From positions 1,488,001 to 1,552,000 of the forward strand of contig OZ244129.1 in the NCBI GenBank assembly GCA_965215715.1: a stretch of 64,000 nt of DNA. Direction: 5' to 3'. This DNA is from HXMU1428-3 sp965215715. GTDB taxonomy: Bacteria > Pseudomonadota > Alphaproteobacteria > Rhizobiales > HXMU1428-3. Every line of letters starts with the position of its first letter. Positions within the stretch are counted from its first letter, which is position 1. Positions 8,664 to 18,371 of the stretch are shown here, in pieces. The notes beneath the pieces are model-generated. The model made no database searches. It had not been told where the DNA came from and worked only from the letters and a program-made list of their open reading frames with translations. The position numbers were made by a program, and so were the translations under genes.

Positions 8664-9680
8664 ATGATAGGAAACTTGCCTATGGCATATATGGCTACAA
8701 GCATCAATAACAGAGCGTGCTGTTTGCGCGTTTGCATTTCTATGTGTGTTGCCCTGACTTGTTCCTTGATCATAAATGTTGTGTTTTTCTCAAGCCCTTT
8801 GCAGGCTCAGGCCAGAAGCCCTGAACATCAAGCTTATTGTTTAAAGCTGGAGCGCCAATTGGCGAAATCCATGTATAACAATACTCATAAACAAGACAGA
8901 CAGAAAATTCGCACCAATTTGCGAAACGTCGAACGGGCCTTCCATCGCTTTAAACGGGATGCAGACCGCTATAAGTGTTACAATTATTTTTTGTTTTCCA
9001 AAGAACTGCGGCGCACGCCGCGGTGTATTCGCATTGATAAAAAAATGCGCAGCGCGCGGCGCCAATTATCAAAACTTAATGATCAATTGCATCGAAAGTC
9101 TGATGCCCGACAAAATGCACGCTACAAACAAGATAAAATCATCAGTGCTTTGGCCCGCAATGATTGCGGACAGATTTATCAAAAAGAAGCGCGCAAGAGA
9201 GACAGCTTCACCAATTGGTTCAATGATGGCTTTTTTGGCGCCCCGCGTGAGCGCAACTATAGCCCGCGTGAGCAATTTCAATTTGCAACTCACAGAACCT
9301 TATGTGTGCGTATGTGCGATGGTTATTACTTCCCCATCAGTTTTGCCACCACCACCAATCGCTTTTCTACAGATGAGCAAATGTGTCAGTCGCGTTGTGC
9401 CGCTCCGGCCCGGTTGTTTACGCATCCCAACCCGGGTGGCTCGACCCAACAAATGCTGTCTGTTGATGGGGTGGCTTATGAAAGCATCAAGCATGCATGG
9501 CGTTACAAGAAAGAATTCGTCAAGGGCTGCTCTTGCAAAGCATCTGAATACAACCCCACTCTTTTGCAAGCCAAACCCAAACCTGAAGAGACCCTCAAGC
9601 AAAATACAAAGCTTGATCCTAGCCCTAAACCTAAACTGACAAAAGAAACAGCTACCCTTGAGAAAACTGTTGATAACTAA
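8664..9680 (+). CDS. DUF2865 secreted protein
   Basis: A 338-residue exported protein, cysteine-rich. A hydrophobic signal segment covers about residues 20-50 and ends near LQAQA. The C-terminal half holds the DUF2865 core: LCVRMCDGYYFPISF, TDEQMCQSRC, PARLFTHPNPGG, and YKKEFVKGCSC. The family is largely restricted to Hyphomicrobiales-type alphaproteobacteria and has no known function; the paired cysteines suggest disulfides in the periplasm. The last 40 residues are a Lys/Pro-rich tail. It stands alone between two divergent regions. Confidence 0.85.
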   Translation: MIGNLPMAYMATSINNRACCLRVCISMCVALTCSLIINVVFFSSPLQAQARSPEHQAYCLKLERQLAKSMYNNTHKQDRQKIRTNLRNVERAFHRFKRDADRYKCYNYFLFSKELRRTPRCIRIDKKMRSARRQLSKLNDQLHRKSDARQNARYKQDKIISALARNDCGQIYQKEARKRDSFTNWFNDGFFGAPRERNYSPREQFQFATHRTLCVRMCDGYYFPISFATTTNRFSTDEQMCQSRCAAPARLFTHPNPGGSTQQMLSVDGVAYESIKHAWRYKKEFVKGCSCKASEYNPTLLQAKPKPEETLKQNTKLDPSPKPKLTKETATLEKTVDN

Positions 9681-9864
9681 ATGTTTTTTCAAAATGTGGC
9701 ATAAGACCGTATGTTGACTTGATTTTTTAACCCCTTGTATTTTCTCTATTTTTTACTATTGTCTCACGGCTTTCTCACCTTATCACCATCCTTTTTTGTT
9801 CAATATTTTGTCGCAAGTGATGCGTATTGTGCACATGATTTTAAGAGTAAAAAGGGTTTTTCCC

Positions 9865-10437
9865 ATGTTTGAGTTAGTAAAACGTCCTATTGGTTTAGAT
9901 GATATTGCAGATGTTCGGTATTTACATAGTTCTGCCTTTCAAAGAAACGGTGCCTCCTTTCATACAAACGAAGAAATTAGCGCTTATATCGAGCGGATAA
10001 ATTCCATTGATTATGTTCAAGAATGTATGAATTGTTCTTTGCATGGGCTATGGCATCATACAATGCTGATTGGCACGGCTGGTTGGTGTCCTTCAAATGA
10101 CAACCGCAATACAGCGCGTATTCGCAAAGTTTATGTGCACAATTTCTATAAAGGGCTAGGGCTTGGCGGTAAAATTATTGAGGACGCTGAAGAGCGGGCT
10201 AGATCTGCTGGCTTTTCACAATTCAGCGTGCGCGCCAGCGCGGGGTCTGAATTGTTTTTTAAATCGCTTGGCTATTGTGTGACCTCTCATGGGGCGCTCG
10301 GGCTGCCCAAGGGGTCAGATATTCCGGTGATTTATATGCGCAAAAACGGCCTTGAAGCGAACAAATCTGGCGAGCCCTTTGTGTGGCCAGAAAGCCAAGA
10401 CACCAAAGTGGAAGATGTTCGGATCAGGGCTTTTTAA
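9865..10437 (+). CDS. GNAT-family N-acetyltransferase
   Basis: About 190 residues. The acetyl-CoA binding motif is visible as IRKVYVHNFYKGLGLGGKIIEDAEERARSAG (motif A, Arg/Gly-x-Gly-type loop), followed by the motif B strand FSQFSVRASAGSELFFKSLGY. The frame is open from 9796, but the ATG at 9865 has AAAGGG 8 bases upstream and starts at the first conserved strand (FELVKRPIG), so I start there. The substrate is unknown. It converges on the DUF4153 gene. Confidence 0.85.
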   Translation: MFELVKRPIGLDDIADVRYLHSSAFQRNGASFHTNEEISAYIERINSIDYVQECMNCSLHGLWHHTMLIGTAGWCPSNDNRNTARIRKVYVHNFYKGLGLGGKIIEDAEERARSAGFSQFSVRASAGSELFFKSLGYCVTSHGALGLPKGSDIPVIYMRKNGLEANKSGEPFVWPESQDTKVEDVRIRAF

Positions 10438-10459
10438 AACCAATTGCAACTCGTTTGGT

Positions 10460-12313
10460 TTAATTGTTTTTTATCAACATCCAGAACCCAGCGCTATTAA
10501 GATCAATCTTGGTCTTGTTTTTGGGCGATATGCGATAGGATAATGAGGTGACCATTAAGTGGGCTGACTGGCTCTTTTTTGCCAAAGGCGTGTCGATCAT
10601 TTTGACACCCATCTTTTGTCCCTTTTTTGAGCGATGATGCTCTTGGGCCAATTGGCGCATGTCAGAGAGTTCAAACAAGGTTTGGTGTCCGTTCTCTTGT
10701 GTGATGACCAATTGATCATTTTCGGCCCTGATATTTATGGGTTGCTTGCCCCCGTTCAAAGAGACTTTATAGATTGTTTTTGCCCCCTGATATGAATTGG
10801 CGCGGAAATGGTAAAGGAAGGGGCCCCAAAGCGTGCCTTTCTCAGGTACTTGAAGCACTAACGGTTTCGCTATCTGATAGCTGTGTACTTTGTTGTCGGT
10901 GATCTGGGCGCTATTCACCTGGCCTAGCTGATTTTGAACAGCCAACAGCACCCTGTTCTTGCGCCCCTTATATCGTTTTCCATCTTGCCTTTTTTCATCC
11001 AGTTCAGTGAGTGCATTTGCCGATAACAAAGAGCGCAATGTTTCTCCCCGATAACGGGTTTTAAAATAATTCAACGTTCCGTTTATGCGATTAACCAGCC
11101 CAATTTCATCTTCTTTTGGGGGTTGCAAGGGGCGAACTATTTTGCCCTCTTGGAGCATTCCAAGCTTGGTCAAGTCAGCTGACAAGCGCTGTTTTTGCCA
11201 TTTATTGGCCACCGCTTCGGCCCCCCATGGACCAACACTAGCCAGCCCAATAATCTGTGCGCCCAACAGCACAATAATCCGCAAATCAAAGACACGATTT
11301 GTCCATTTCATCACCGCGCCATACACAACCAACACGATGGCCCATAGCAGAAAGCCGCCAAGGAAGAACCGCAATGGGGTCATGCCATATTGATCAAGCC
11401 GCAGCAAATAAGCCACGACCATTAAGCCTAACGGCACGAGCAGACACCACATCCAGTATTGCGTGAAAAAAACCACCAGTGGGCCGCCTGTGTTGCGGGT
11501 GGGAAAGGCCAGCAAATAGGTGATGATGCCGGAGGTGACCAAGGCAATTCCGTACCAGCCAATTTGGCCGGTTGGCAAAGAACCGTCTATGAGTACTTTG
11601 ATTGCTAAGGCGTGAAACAACAAAGCAAACAAAAAGAAAAACGGCACAAACACATATTTCACAAAGAGGGACGTGATTTTGGCTGTAAATTCTTCTGGTT
11701 CGCCTTCAACCACTTTTTGGGTGAACGACTGGGGCAATAAAGACAGCCAGATCAAGGGTGCGATGAGAAACAAACAGATGATTAAAGAATATTGATGGGC
11801 TCTGGATTTAACCACCACATCGAATAAAAGCGCATAGGCTGCCATCAACATGCTGATCAAGCCGGCAATTAACAAACCGCCCAGAACCGCAACAATCAAA
11901 GCAAACCAAAACCCGTGGTTAAACAACCAATAGCTGCGGTTTTCTTGTTCACTGCCAACAAAGGCAATTGTGCTGGCCAATAACACCAGCGCGACCGGCA
12001 TCATAAAAGTGGTAAGGTGCATGTCATCTGGCAAGAAATAGACAGAGGCAAAAAACGCGCAAACCCCAAGTGATAGCAAAATCTGGTTAATGGGCTCAAA
12101 TTTGCGATGTTGAGTAAACAGGCAAGCGCCAACACTGGCAAAAAACAATGTGAGCAAGGCAAAGGTTATGAAATAAACATCAATCTTCCAATAGACCCCG
12201 TAAAGCAACCAGCCCGTTAAGATCAGGGCCATGAGAACCGGTACAGGAAACCGCTTAATAACTTCAACAACATTTGGTAAAACAGATCGGACACTGCCCC
12301 AAAACGCACCCAT
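10460..12313 (-). CDS. DUF4153 multi-spanning membrane protein
   Basis: About 617 residues. The first 360 residues contain many hydrophobic helices (about ten to twelve). The C-terminal region from about residue 390 is soluble, with VNRINGTLNYFKTRYRGETLRSLL as in the DUF4153 family. The family is common in alphaproteobacteria and of unknown function. The ATG at 12313 has AGGGAG about 9 bases upstream and is preferred to a GTG six codons earlier. It lies 52 bases downstream of the SGNH hydrolase gene on the same strand and is probably cotranscribed with it. Confidence 0.75.
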   Translation of the reverse strand: MGAFWGSVRSVLPNVVEVIKRFPVPVLMALILTGWLLYGVYWKIDVYFITFALLTLFFASVGACLFTQHRKFEPINQILLSLGVCAFFASVYFLPDDMHLTTFMMPVALVLLASTIAFVGSEQENRSYWLFNHGFWFALIVAVLGGLLIAGLISMLMAAYALLFDVVVKSRAHQYSLIICLFLIAPLIWLSLLPQSFTQKVVEGEPEEFTAKITSLFVKYVFVPFFFLFALLFHALAIKVLIDGSLPTGQIGWYGIALVTSGIITYLLAFPTRNTGGPLVVFFTQYWMWCLLVPLGLMVVAYLLRLDQYGMTPLRFFLGGFLLWAIVLVVYGAVMKWTNRVFDLRIIVLLGAQIIGLASVGPWGAEAVANKWQKQRLSADLTKLGMLQEGKIVRPLQPPKEDEIGLVNRINGTLNYFKTRYRGETLRSLLSANALTELDEKRQDGKRYKGRKNRVLLAVQNQLGQVNSAQITDNKVHSYQIAKPLVLQVPEKGTLWGPFLYHFRANSYQGAKTIYKVSLNGGKQPINIRAENDQLVITQENGHQTLFELSDMRQLAQEHHRSKKGQKMGVKMIDTPLAKKSQSAHLMVTSLSYRISPKNKTKIDLNSAGFWMLIKNN

Positions 12314-12365
12314 TACGCAAAACTCCCTCACTCATAACCTTTAAAGGCAGACCTACTTTTGAGTG

Positions 12366-14261
12366 CTATTGGTTGTACTTATCCAACACTTTCTTGGCTG
12401 CTTTTGCCAAACTATCAGCAATCACAGCTTGCCCCTCCGCGGTGGGGTGAAAGGCGCCAGAATACGTCCCAGCAATTAACACTTGTAAGCGGTTAAGCCC
12501 TTTAATTTTAAAGATATTACGAATTACAGGGCCTGACAAATGCAAATGTCCAGTAAGGTAAGCGTCGTTCGGGGTGCGAAACCAGCGCTTTCTGGAAGCA
12601 TATGGGGCGTATTGGGACGGGTTAAACGGGATCCAGCGGCCTTGTTCCCAAAAAGGCATGGCTAAACTTTCTGCCAAGTTGGTTGTTTGCTGGTCATTTG
12701 AGGCGCAAAGACCATGGCGCAAAAAGGCGGCTCTGTGATCTTCAACAAAGGTCCATTTATAGCGCTTGGCAACAACGCGCATCACATCATTTAACTGATC
12801 AGCAAACTTTTCAGCGCGTCGTGCCTTATAACTGGAAAGGGAAAACAGCGGGGCAACGCTCATGCCCATGGATCCATCATCACACACTCTGCGTCCCTCA
12901 TCACGAAAGGACATGTTGGGATAAGCGGTTAATAAGATCCGGTCTGATTGTTTCCAAGGGATGTGCAACACATTGTGTAAGGCCCGGTTTAAGGCCTTAT
13001 AGCGCAATTGCAATTGGCCAAAATGCTGACGGGCTTGAGAGGCAGATAAGATGTGCCCCATCCAGCCGCCAATTAAACGCAAATTGTTTATGTCTTTAAC
13101 CACCACATTAGCCACCAGGCTTGAAAATTTCACATCATTGCCGCCAATGGAGACCATCAGCAAATCAATTTTGCGCGCTTTTCTGCGCTCACATTTTAAC
13201 ACCGGCAGATCTTGTAATACGGGCAGCTTTCCATCTACGCCAAAGGCATGAGAATAATGGCGCTCTTTGGCTTGGGCGCGTCCACATTGGGCTTGGGCGA
13301 CATTGCTGATTTGAGAGCGTTTGGGCGGGGCTGGAGACCATTCATTGCCCTTAAAGCGCAAAAACAAACCGTGTGTAATTTCGGCCCCAGCGCAAGCAAA
13401 ACCAACAAAAGTGACAGCGCGTTTGGGATTATCTAGTGCCAATTGCAAGCTGGCGCGCAATTGATGGGAATAAAGCGAGCGATGGCATGATTGGCTCATC
13501 CATAAAGCCTTTTGTTGCATAAAGGCACTGTCCCCCACCTCTTGCCAGTTTCCTTGCCTTGTGGGGTAGCCTCTATTGGCAAAATACCCCTTTTCTTTCC
13601 CCCCATAGATCACGTGGCGGTTTTCAGACAAGCGCACTGGCACATCAGGATTGCCTTCGCCTGAGGCAAAGCTGTCGCCAATGCCGACAATAAATAAGTC
13701 TTTCACGGTGATGTCTTGGCTTACTTCAACTCCGTTAGAGGTTTGCAAATGAAGCTGAGCCCCTTGTGGGTATGGGATTTTAAAATGGGGGATTTGATCA
13801 CATTGGACTGAATGGGTTTGCAAGGTTTTTGCCCCATCAGTTTTGTCTTTTAATGTCCAGTGACAGCTTAGGTTTGCCAGCTCTTGAAATGAGAGACCTT
13901 CAAATCTTGCTTTAACCATATGATATTTGGGTTGCAAGTAGCTGTGAGATTTATCGCCGCATTTGACATAGTCACTGTGCTGGCGCGACCAGCAAGTAAA
14001 CTCAAACATCTCTTCGGCCCAACCACGGGGGAGGTGTTGTGATAAGCGGCGCTCTACACTTAGAATAGGATTTTGTTTTTCTTGGTCCCTCAGTTGTCGA
14101 TTGAGAATGGAATGAAAATGCGTCATCTGCGGGGTTTGAAACAAGCGAAAGGGGTTGACCAATTCCCACTCAATGTGCCCTTGCGCGAAGGCTGGCATGG
14201 CTTGATTGAACGTGATTGATACCATTAGCCAGATAAATGCAAACGCCTGCCTAAATCTCAT
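12366..14261 (-). CDS. Secreted SGNH/GDSL-type hydrolase
   Basis: A 631-residue exported esterase-like protein. A signal peptide covers residues 1-26 (ending PAFAQ). Block I is VGIGDSFASGEGNPDVPV near residue 190, with the serine nucleophile; the GGND block (MVSIGGNDVKFSS) carries the oxyanion asparagine; the final histidine block is HPTAEGQAVIADSL near the C-terminus. The GDSFASGEG form resembles extracellular lipases of the Streptomyces type. The N-terminal 180 residues have no assignment. A GGAG 6 bases before the ATG supports the start. The substrate is unknown. Confidence 0.82.
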   Translation of the reverse strand: MRFRQAFAFIWLMVSITFNQAMPAFAQGHIEWELVNPFRLFQTPQMTHFHSILNRQLRDQEKQNPILSVERRLSQHLPRGWAEEMFEFTCWSRQHSDYVKCGDKSHSYLQPKYHMVKARFEGLSFQELANLSCHWTLKDKTDGAKTLQTHSVQCDQIPHFKIPYPQGAQLHLQTSNGVEVSQDITVKDLFIVGIGDSFASGEGNPDVPVRLSENRHVIYGGKEKGYFANRGYPTRQGNWQEVGDSAFMQQKALWMSQSCHRSLYSHQLRASLQLALDNPKRAVTFVGFACAGAEITHGLFLRFKGNEWSPAPPKRSQISNVAQAQCGRAQAKERHYSHAFGVDGKLPVLQDLPVLKCERRKARKIDLLMVSIGGNDVKFSSLVANVVVKDINNLRLIGGWMGHILSASQARQHFGQLQLRYKALNRALHNVLHIPWKQSDRILLTAYPNMSFRDEGRRVCDDGSMGMSVAPLFSLSSYKARRAEKFADQLNDVMRVVAKRYKWTFVEDHRAAFLRHGLCASNDQQTTNLAESLAMPFWEQGRWIPFNPSQYAPYASRKRWFRTPNDAYLTGHLHLSGPVIRNIFKIKGLNRLQVLIAGTYSGAFHPTAEGQAVIADSLAKAAKKVLDKYNQ

Positions 14262-14348
14262 AAGAGCTCCACGGATAAGATATGATTCACTTTAACTCTG
14301 TAAGACTAAGCTGAAAAATAAAATCAAATTATGACAAAAGGATTGACC

Positions 14349-15194
14349 TTATGCTTGGCGCCATAAAATAAAAACCTGTTTTAAAGGGTTTTGAACGCTG
14401 AGATTGGTGGCCCCTCTGGCCCTGTCATCAATGGCTTTGGTTAGCAGCCCTGGCACCAACAACCATCTTGCCAGCAAAGCCCGCTCTAGCTTGGGGCATT
14501 TTTGCAAACGTGTCTTGATATCCCAGCTTACCACCACCGCGCCGGATGACATGGCCTCCAAAGCTTGTTTTACCCTTTTGGCGTCCTTTGGGTCTTTTAA
14601 GTCCTCAACGGTCAGTTGATATTGGTCTAAAATATCGATGGGAAGCAATTGCATGCCATGATGCATTGACTTTGGCAGATCTGCCAAAGTTTGGGTTATC
14701 CCTAGTGCTGTTCCTGCCTCTTGGCACAGATCTCTTTCATCTTGCCCTTGTAAACCACATAGCAAAAAACTGGCACGAAGCAAGGCCCCAAAGCGTGCGG
14801 CGTGAATAGCATAGAATTCATCACGTGTCTGGGGGGAGGTTTTATGAATTTCATGGCCATAACTATCAAGGATGCTGACCAATTCCTCGACCAAAGGTTG
14901 CCCGTGCTGTTTGATAAAAGGAGCCAGCCCATCCGCAATAGGATGTCCCAAACTTTCCCCGCGTAACAATTTAGGAAATCCATCCCGCCACCATTGCAGG
15001 CGAATTTCACCCAGCAAAGGTTCATCAACCCGATAGGGGATGTGCGCAACATCTTGGAAATAAGCATTGAGCCACGTTAAAGGGTCCCGGTATTGTTTGG
15101 GCACAACTTTAACAGCCAAGGCGCTTGTATAATCTTGAGCGCGCAATCGGCGTTGTGTGGCGGCAAAATCATCAAATTCTGGGGGATTGGGCAT
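14349..15194 (-). CDS. Squalene/phytoene synthase-fold protein, NDUFAF6-like
   Basis: About 281 residues. It shows the trans-prenyltransferase fold but not the Asp-rich DxxxD motifs of active phytoene synthases. Instead it carries EIRLQWWRDGF, ARFGALL and LLPIDIL, as in NDUFAF6, a mitochondrial complex I assembly factor. A complex I assembly role is thus likelier than carotenoid synthesis. The ATG at 15194 lies one base after the stop of the Mth938-like gene, so the two are coupled; a TTG three codons upstream is possible. The neighbour, an NDUFAF3 homologue, fits this reading. Confidence 0.8.
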   Translation of the reverse strand: MPNPPEFDDFAATQRRLRAQDYTSALAVKVVPKQYRDPLTWLNAYFQDVAHIPYRVDEPLLGEIRLQWWRDGFPKLLRGESLGHPIADGLAPFIKQHGQPLVEELVSILDSYGHEIHKTSPQTRDEFYAIHAARFGALLRASFLLCGLQGQDERDLCQEAGTALGITQTLADLPKSMHHGMQLLPIDILDQYQLTVEDLKDPKDAKRVKQALEAMSSGAVVVSWDIKTRLQKCPKLERALLARWLLVPGLLTKAIDDRARGATNLSVQNPLKQVFILWRQA

Positions 15195-15195
15195 G

Positions 15196-15567
15196 TTATT
15201 CAACCGCTATTAAAGCTGCTGCGATAGAGCGCCCTTCTGCTTGCAATACATTATAGGTGCGTGCCGCGGCCCCAGTATCCATAACCTCCAGGCCGATGCC
15301 AGAATCTATAAAAGCTTTGCGAATATCTATTGAGGGAAACAATTGTTGTGAACCGGTGCCAAAGAGCAAAAACTCAACCGTGTCAGCTGCATCAAACACA
15401 GGCTGAAATGCTTCTTGATTGATTTGAGAAGCGTCTGAATAATCCCATCCATAAATGCCAGTTGGCAGGATCAATAGAGAGCCTTTATGGCTCATATCTG
15501 CAAAGCGAAAGCCTCCATTGCCATAGGCATCAAGCTCTACGGCTTCAGGATAATATGCTGCTTTCAT
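15196..15567 (-). CDS. Mth938-domain protein, NDUFAF3-like
   Basis: A 123-residue single-domain protein. Visible family features are GNGGFRFADMSHKGSLLILPTGIYGW and FLLFGTGSQ, then the GLEVMDTGAAARTYNVLQAEGR helix. The family includes NDUFAF3, needed for assembly of respiratory complex I in mitochondria. Alphaproteobacteria keep it between secF and the NDUFAF6-like gene, as here. It is separated from secF by a strong terminator hairpin, so it probably has its own promoter near 15570-15650. Confidence 0.87.
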   Translation of the reverse strand: MKAAYYPEAVELDAYGNGGFRFADMSHKGSLLILPTGIYGWDYSDASQINQEAFQPVFDAADTVEFLLFGTGSQQLFPSIDIRKAFIDSGIGLEVMDTGAAARTYNVLQAEGRSIAAALIAVE

Positions 15568-15654
15568 ATACGCACCCTTTTAAGAACTGAGCCCTTGCCT
15601 CTTTATAATGCAAAAAATCTAACCATGAGAATTAAGGCACTTTGTGTCACAAGT

Positions 15655-15690
15655 AAAAAAAAGAGCACGATGGGAACGTGCTCTTTTTTA
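15655..15690. terminator. Rho-independent terminator after secF
   Basis: The stem AAGAGCACG (15661-15669) pairs with CGTGCTCTT (15677-15685), with a run of A on the left and of T on the right, so it could work in both directions. On the minus strand it lies 11 bases after the secF stop. Confidence 0.88.
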
Positions 15691-15695
15691 TATAT

Positions 15696-16643
15696 TTAAG
15701 CTTTGCCCGGTTCTTTATATTTGGAACCGCCAAGGCCGCTCCAATCGCGTTTCACGCCAAGCAATAGAAGAACTGGCGCGGCAATAAAGATCGATGAGTA
15801 AGTACCAACGACGACACCCCAGATCATTGCAAAGACAAAGCCGCGGATCACTTCGCCGCCAAAGAAGAACAGAGCGAAAAGTGCGATCAGCGTTGTGACA
15901 GAGGTTAAGATGGTACGTGATAAGGTGTTGTTAATCGATAGATTAAGCAGTTCGGCCAAATCCATCTTTTTAAATTTGCGCAAATTTTCACGCACCCGGT
16001 CATACACAACAACCGTATCGTTCAATGAATAACCAACGATGGTCAAAAGAGCCGCGATGATGGAAAGCGTAAACTCAAGTTGCAGCAATGAGAATATGCC
16101 AATGGTGAGGATCACGTCGTGCACAAGCGCGATCACAGCCCCCAATGAAAATTGCCATTCAAAGCGCAACCAAATGTAGATCAGCACTACGAAAATCGCT
16201 GTTAACACCGCGATCAAACCGGCTCTGGTTAGCTCTTGCGACACTGTTGGGCCAATCACTTCGGTGTTACGAAATTCATAAGCCTCTCCAAGAGCCTTTT
16301 TAATTTTATCAAGTGCAACCTGGTTGGCTTCTTCCCCGCCCTCTTGCAGCTCAATACGCACCAGAACATCACGCGGATCATTAAATTGTTGAACTTGAAC
16401 ATCACCAAAATTTAGCGCACCGACTTTGGAGCGAATGTCGCCAATGTCAGCTGGACCGCCTTTATGGCGTATTTCAATTGAAGTACCACCAATAAAGTCA
16501 ATGCCATAATTCAACCCCTTGCCTGAAAACAAAGCGATAGAGGCAATAATCGCCAAGCCTGAAAGGACAAATGCAATTTTTCTTAGTGATAAAAATGGGA
16601 TGTTTGTACCGTGAGGGACAAAATCAATACCTTTAAACGCCAT
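15696..16643 (-). CDS. secF: Protein translocase subunit SecF
   Basis: A 315-residue inner membrane protein that, with SecD, uses the proton gradient to pull exported proteins through SecYEG. Features: GKGLNYGIDFIGGTSIEIR near the first helix, then a short periplasmic domain, then five helices including GYSLNDTVVVYDRVREN, the SecF signature. It lies 12 bases after secD and ends at a strong terminator. Confidence 0.96.
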   Translation of the reverse strand: MAFKGIDFVPHGTNIPFLSLRKIAFVLSGLAIIASIALFSGKGLNYGIDFIGGTSIEIRHKGGPADIGDIRSKVGALNFGDVQVQQFNDPRDVLVRIELQEGGEEANQVALDKIKKALGEAYEFRNTEVIGPTVSQELTRAGLIAVLTAIFVVLIYIWLRFEWQFSLGAVIALVHDVILTIGIFSLLQLEFTLSIIAALLTIVGYSLNDTVVVYDRVRENLRKFKKMDLAELLNLSINNTLSRTILTSVTTLIALFALFFFGGEVIRGFVFAMIWGVVVGTYSSIFIAAPVLLLLGVKRDWSGLGGSKYKEPGKA

Positions 16644-16655
16644 GAGTAATCCCTC

Positions 16656-18293
16656 CTATATCGGCACTTGAACATTTTTGGAACGCTGAGAGCGCAACCA
16701 CCAGGAAATCAACCAACGGGTCAACACAAAGGCGGTGAACACTGAGGTGAAAATACCAATTGATAACGTCACCGCAAAGCCGCTGATCGGTCCTGAGCCG
16801 AGCATGAATAAAATGATGGCTGCCAAGAATGTTGTGATGTTGGCATCCAAAATGGTTGAAAGCGCGCGTGAATAACCCGATTCAATCGCATTAATCGCTG
16901 TTTTGCCTGCCCGCAATTCTTCGCGGATGCGCTCAAAAATCAGCACGTTGGCGTCAACCGCCATACCCATGGTCAAAACGATACCGGCAATGCCTGGCAA
17001 TGTAAGCGTTGCTTGTAATAAAGACAACGCGCCAATGATCATGGCGATATTAATCAACAAGGCAATGTTGGCGTAAATGCCAAATTGGCCGTAAGCGATG
17101 AGGATAAAGAGCACAACACCAATAAGACCGATAATAGCGGCCAATTGGCCTGCAGCAATTGAATCAGCACCAAGGCTGGCATCAACTGTGCGCTCTTCTA
17201 ATATAGTCAAAGGCGCTTCCAGTGAACCAGAGCGAAGTAACAACGCCAGATCGTCCGCGCTGGAAACCGTAAACCGGCCTGAAATTTCACCGGCCCCGCC
17301 GGTGATTGGCTCATTAATGGTTGGCGCTGAGATCACATTGCCATCAAGCACGATGGCAAAGGGGCGGCCAACATTGTTGCTTGTCACTTCACCAAAACGC
17401 ACAGCACCGCGCGAGTTCAACCGGAAAGTCACAACAGGCCGATTGGTTTGTGCGCTAAAGCTTTGCTGTGCATTGGCCAAGTCAGAACCGGTTAGTAGGG
17501 GCTCATCTTCCAAGACATAGTGGGTGGAATATTGATCTACAGAGGGAAAGATTGAAGTTCCTGGTTCAAAGATCCCTTCTGCTGCGTCTTGCGCTGTCGC
17601 TGGGCGTTCAACCAAATGGAAGGAGAGGACCGCGGCTTGCTTAACGACCGCTTTTAGTTTTTCAGGATCATCAAAACCTGGAACTTGGAGCAAAATTCTA
17701 TCATCACCTTGACGTTGAATGCTGGGCTCTGTTGTGCCCAATTCGTCAACCCGGCGGCGCACCACTTCAATGGCACTATCAATGGTTGAGGAAATTTTAG
17801 CAGTAATGGCTGGTTCGGTTGGTTTGATAACAATGCGTCCATCAGACGTTTTGGTCACATCCAGATTGTTACCTGGTGTTGTGCCAAAAGATGTGGGTGG
17901 CAAAGGCTCTACCAAAGTTTTAACCCGTTCTAAGGCTTTATCAAGATCTGCTTCATTGGAAGGCTTAAACTCAACCCGGTTTTGCTTGACGGCCAAATTC
18001 TTGTAGCGAATGGCCCCTTGATTGACGCCCCCGTCCCGTTTACCGCGCAAAGCTGTACGCACAGAGCCGCGCAGGATTTTTAATTGCTTTTCAATAAGCA
18101 CGTTTTTGTCCATCTGCATCAATAGATGGGAGCCACCGCGCAAATCTAGTCCTAAATTCAAGCGCAAATTCTGCACAAATTGAGGGTAAGAGGACAGGTT
18201 CTTTTCAGGAATTAGATTTGGTAAAGCACACAACACGCCCAATAGCGCCAGTGCCCAAATCACAAAGGTTTTCCATTTGGAAAAATGCAACAT
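16656..18293 (-). CDS. secD: Protein translocase subunit SecD
   Basis: A 545-residue partner of SecF. One N-terminal helix is followed by LGLDLRGGSHLLMQMD, the large periplasmic P1 domain, and a C-terminal five-helix block with GIAGIVLTMGMAVDANVLIFERIREELR, which holds the conserved aspartate for proton coupling. Its length is a little below that of E. coli SecD. It is in operon order yajC-secD-secF. Confidence 0.96.
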   Translation of the reverse strand: MLHFSKWKTFVIWALALLGVLCALPNLIPEKNLSSYPQFVQNLRLNLGLDLRGGSHLLMQMDKNVLIEKQLKILRGSVRTALRGKRDGGVNQGAIRYKNLAVKQNRVEFKPSNEADLDKALERVKTLVEPLPPTSFGTTPGNNLDVTKTSDGRIVIKPTEPAITAKISSTIDSAIEVVRRRVDELGTTEPSIQRQGDDRILLQVPGFDDPEKLKAVVKQAAVLSFHLVERPATAQDAAEGIFEPGTSIFPSVDQYSTHYVLEDEPLLTGSDLANAQQSFSAQTNRPVVTFRLNSRGAVRFGEVTSNNVGRPFAIVLDGNVISAPTINEPITGGAGEISGRFTVSSADDLALLLRSGSLEAPLTILEERTVDASLGADSIAAGQLAAIIGLIGVVLFILIAYGQFGIYANIALLINIAMIIGALSLLQATLTLPGIAGIVLTMGMAVDANVLIFERIREELRAGKTAINAIESGYSRALSTILDANITTFLAAIILFMLGSGPISGFAVTLSIGIFTSVFTAFVLTRWLISWWLRSQRSKNVQVPI

Positions 18294-18371
18294 GCAAAAA
18301 GCCTTTCACACCAATCAAACAACGCGACCATCCTTTATTATTATTTTAGGAGCCGCGTTTCATTTTGTTCT

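Noticed and set aside
14349..15194. Phytoene synthase for carotenoid synthesis
   Set aside because: The Asp-rich motifs are missing and there are no other carotenoid genes nearby; the NDUFAF6-like reading fits both sequence and context better.
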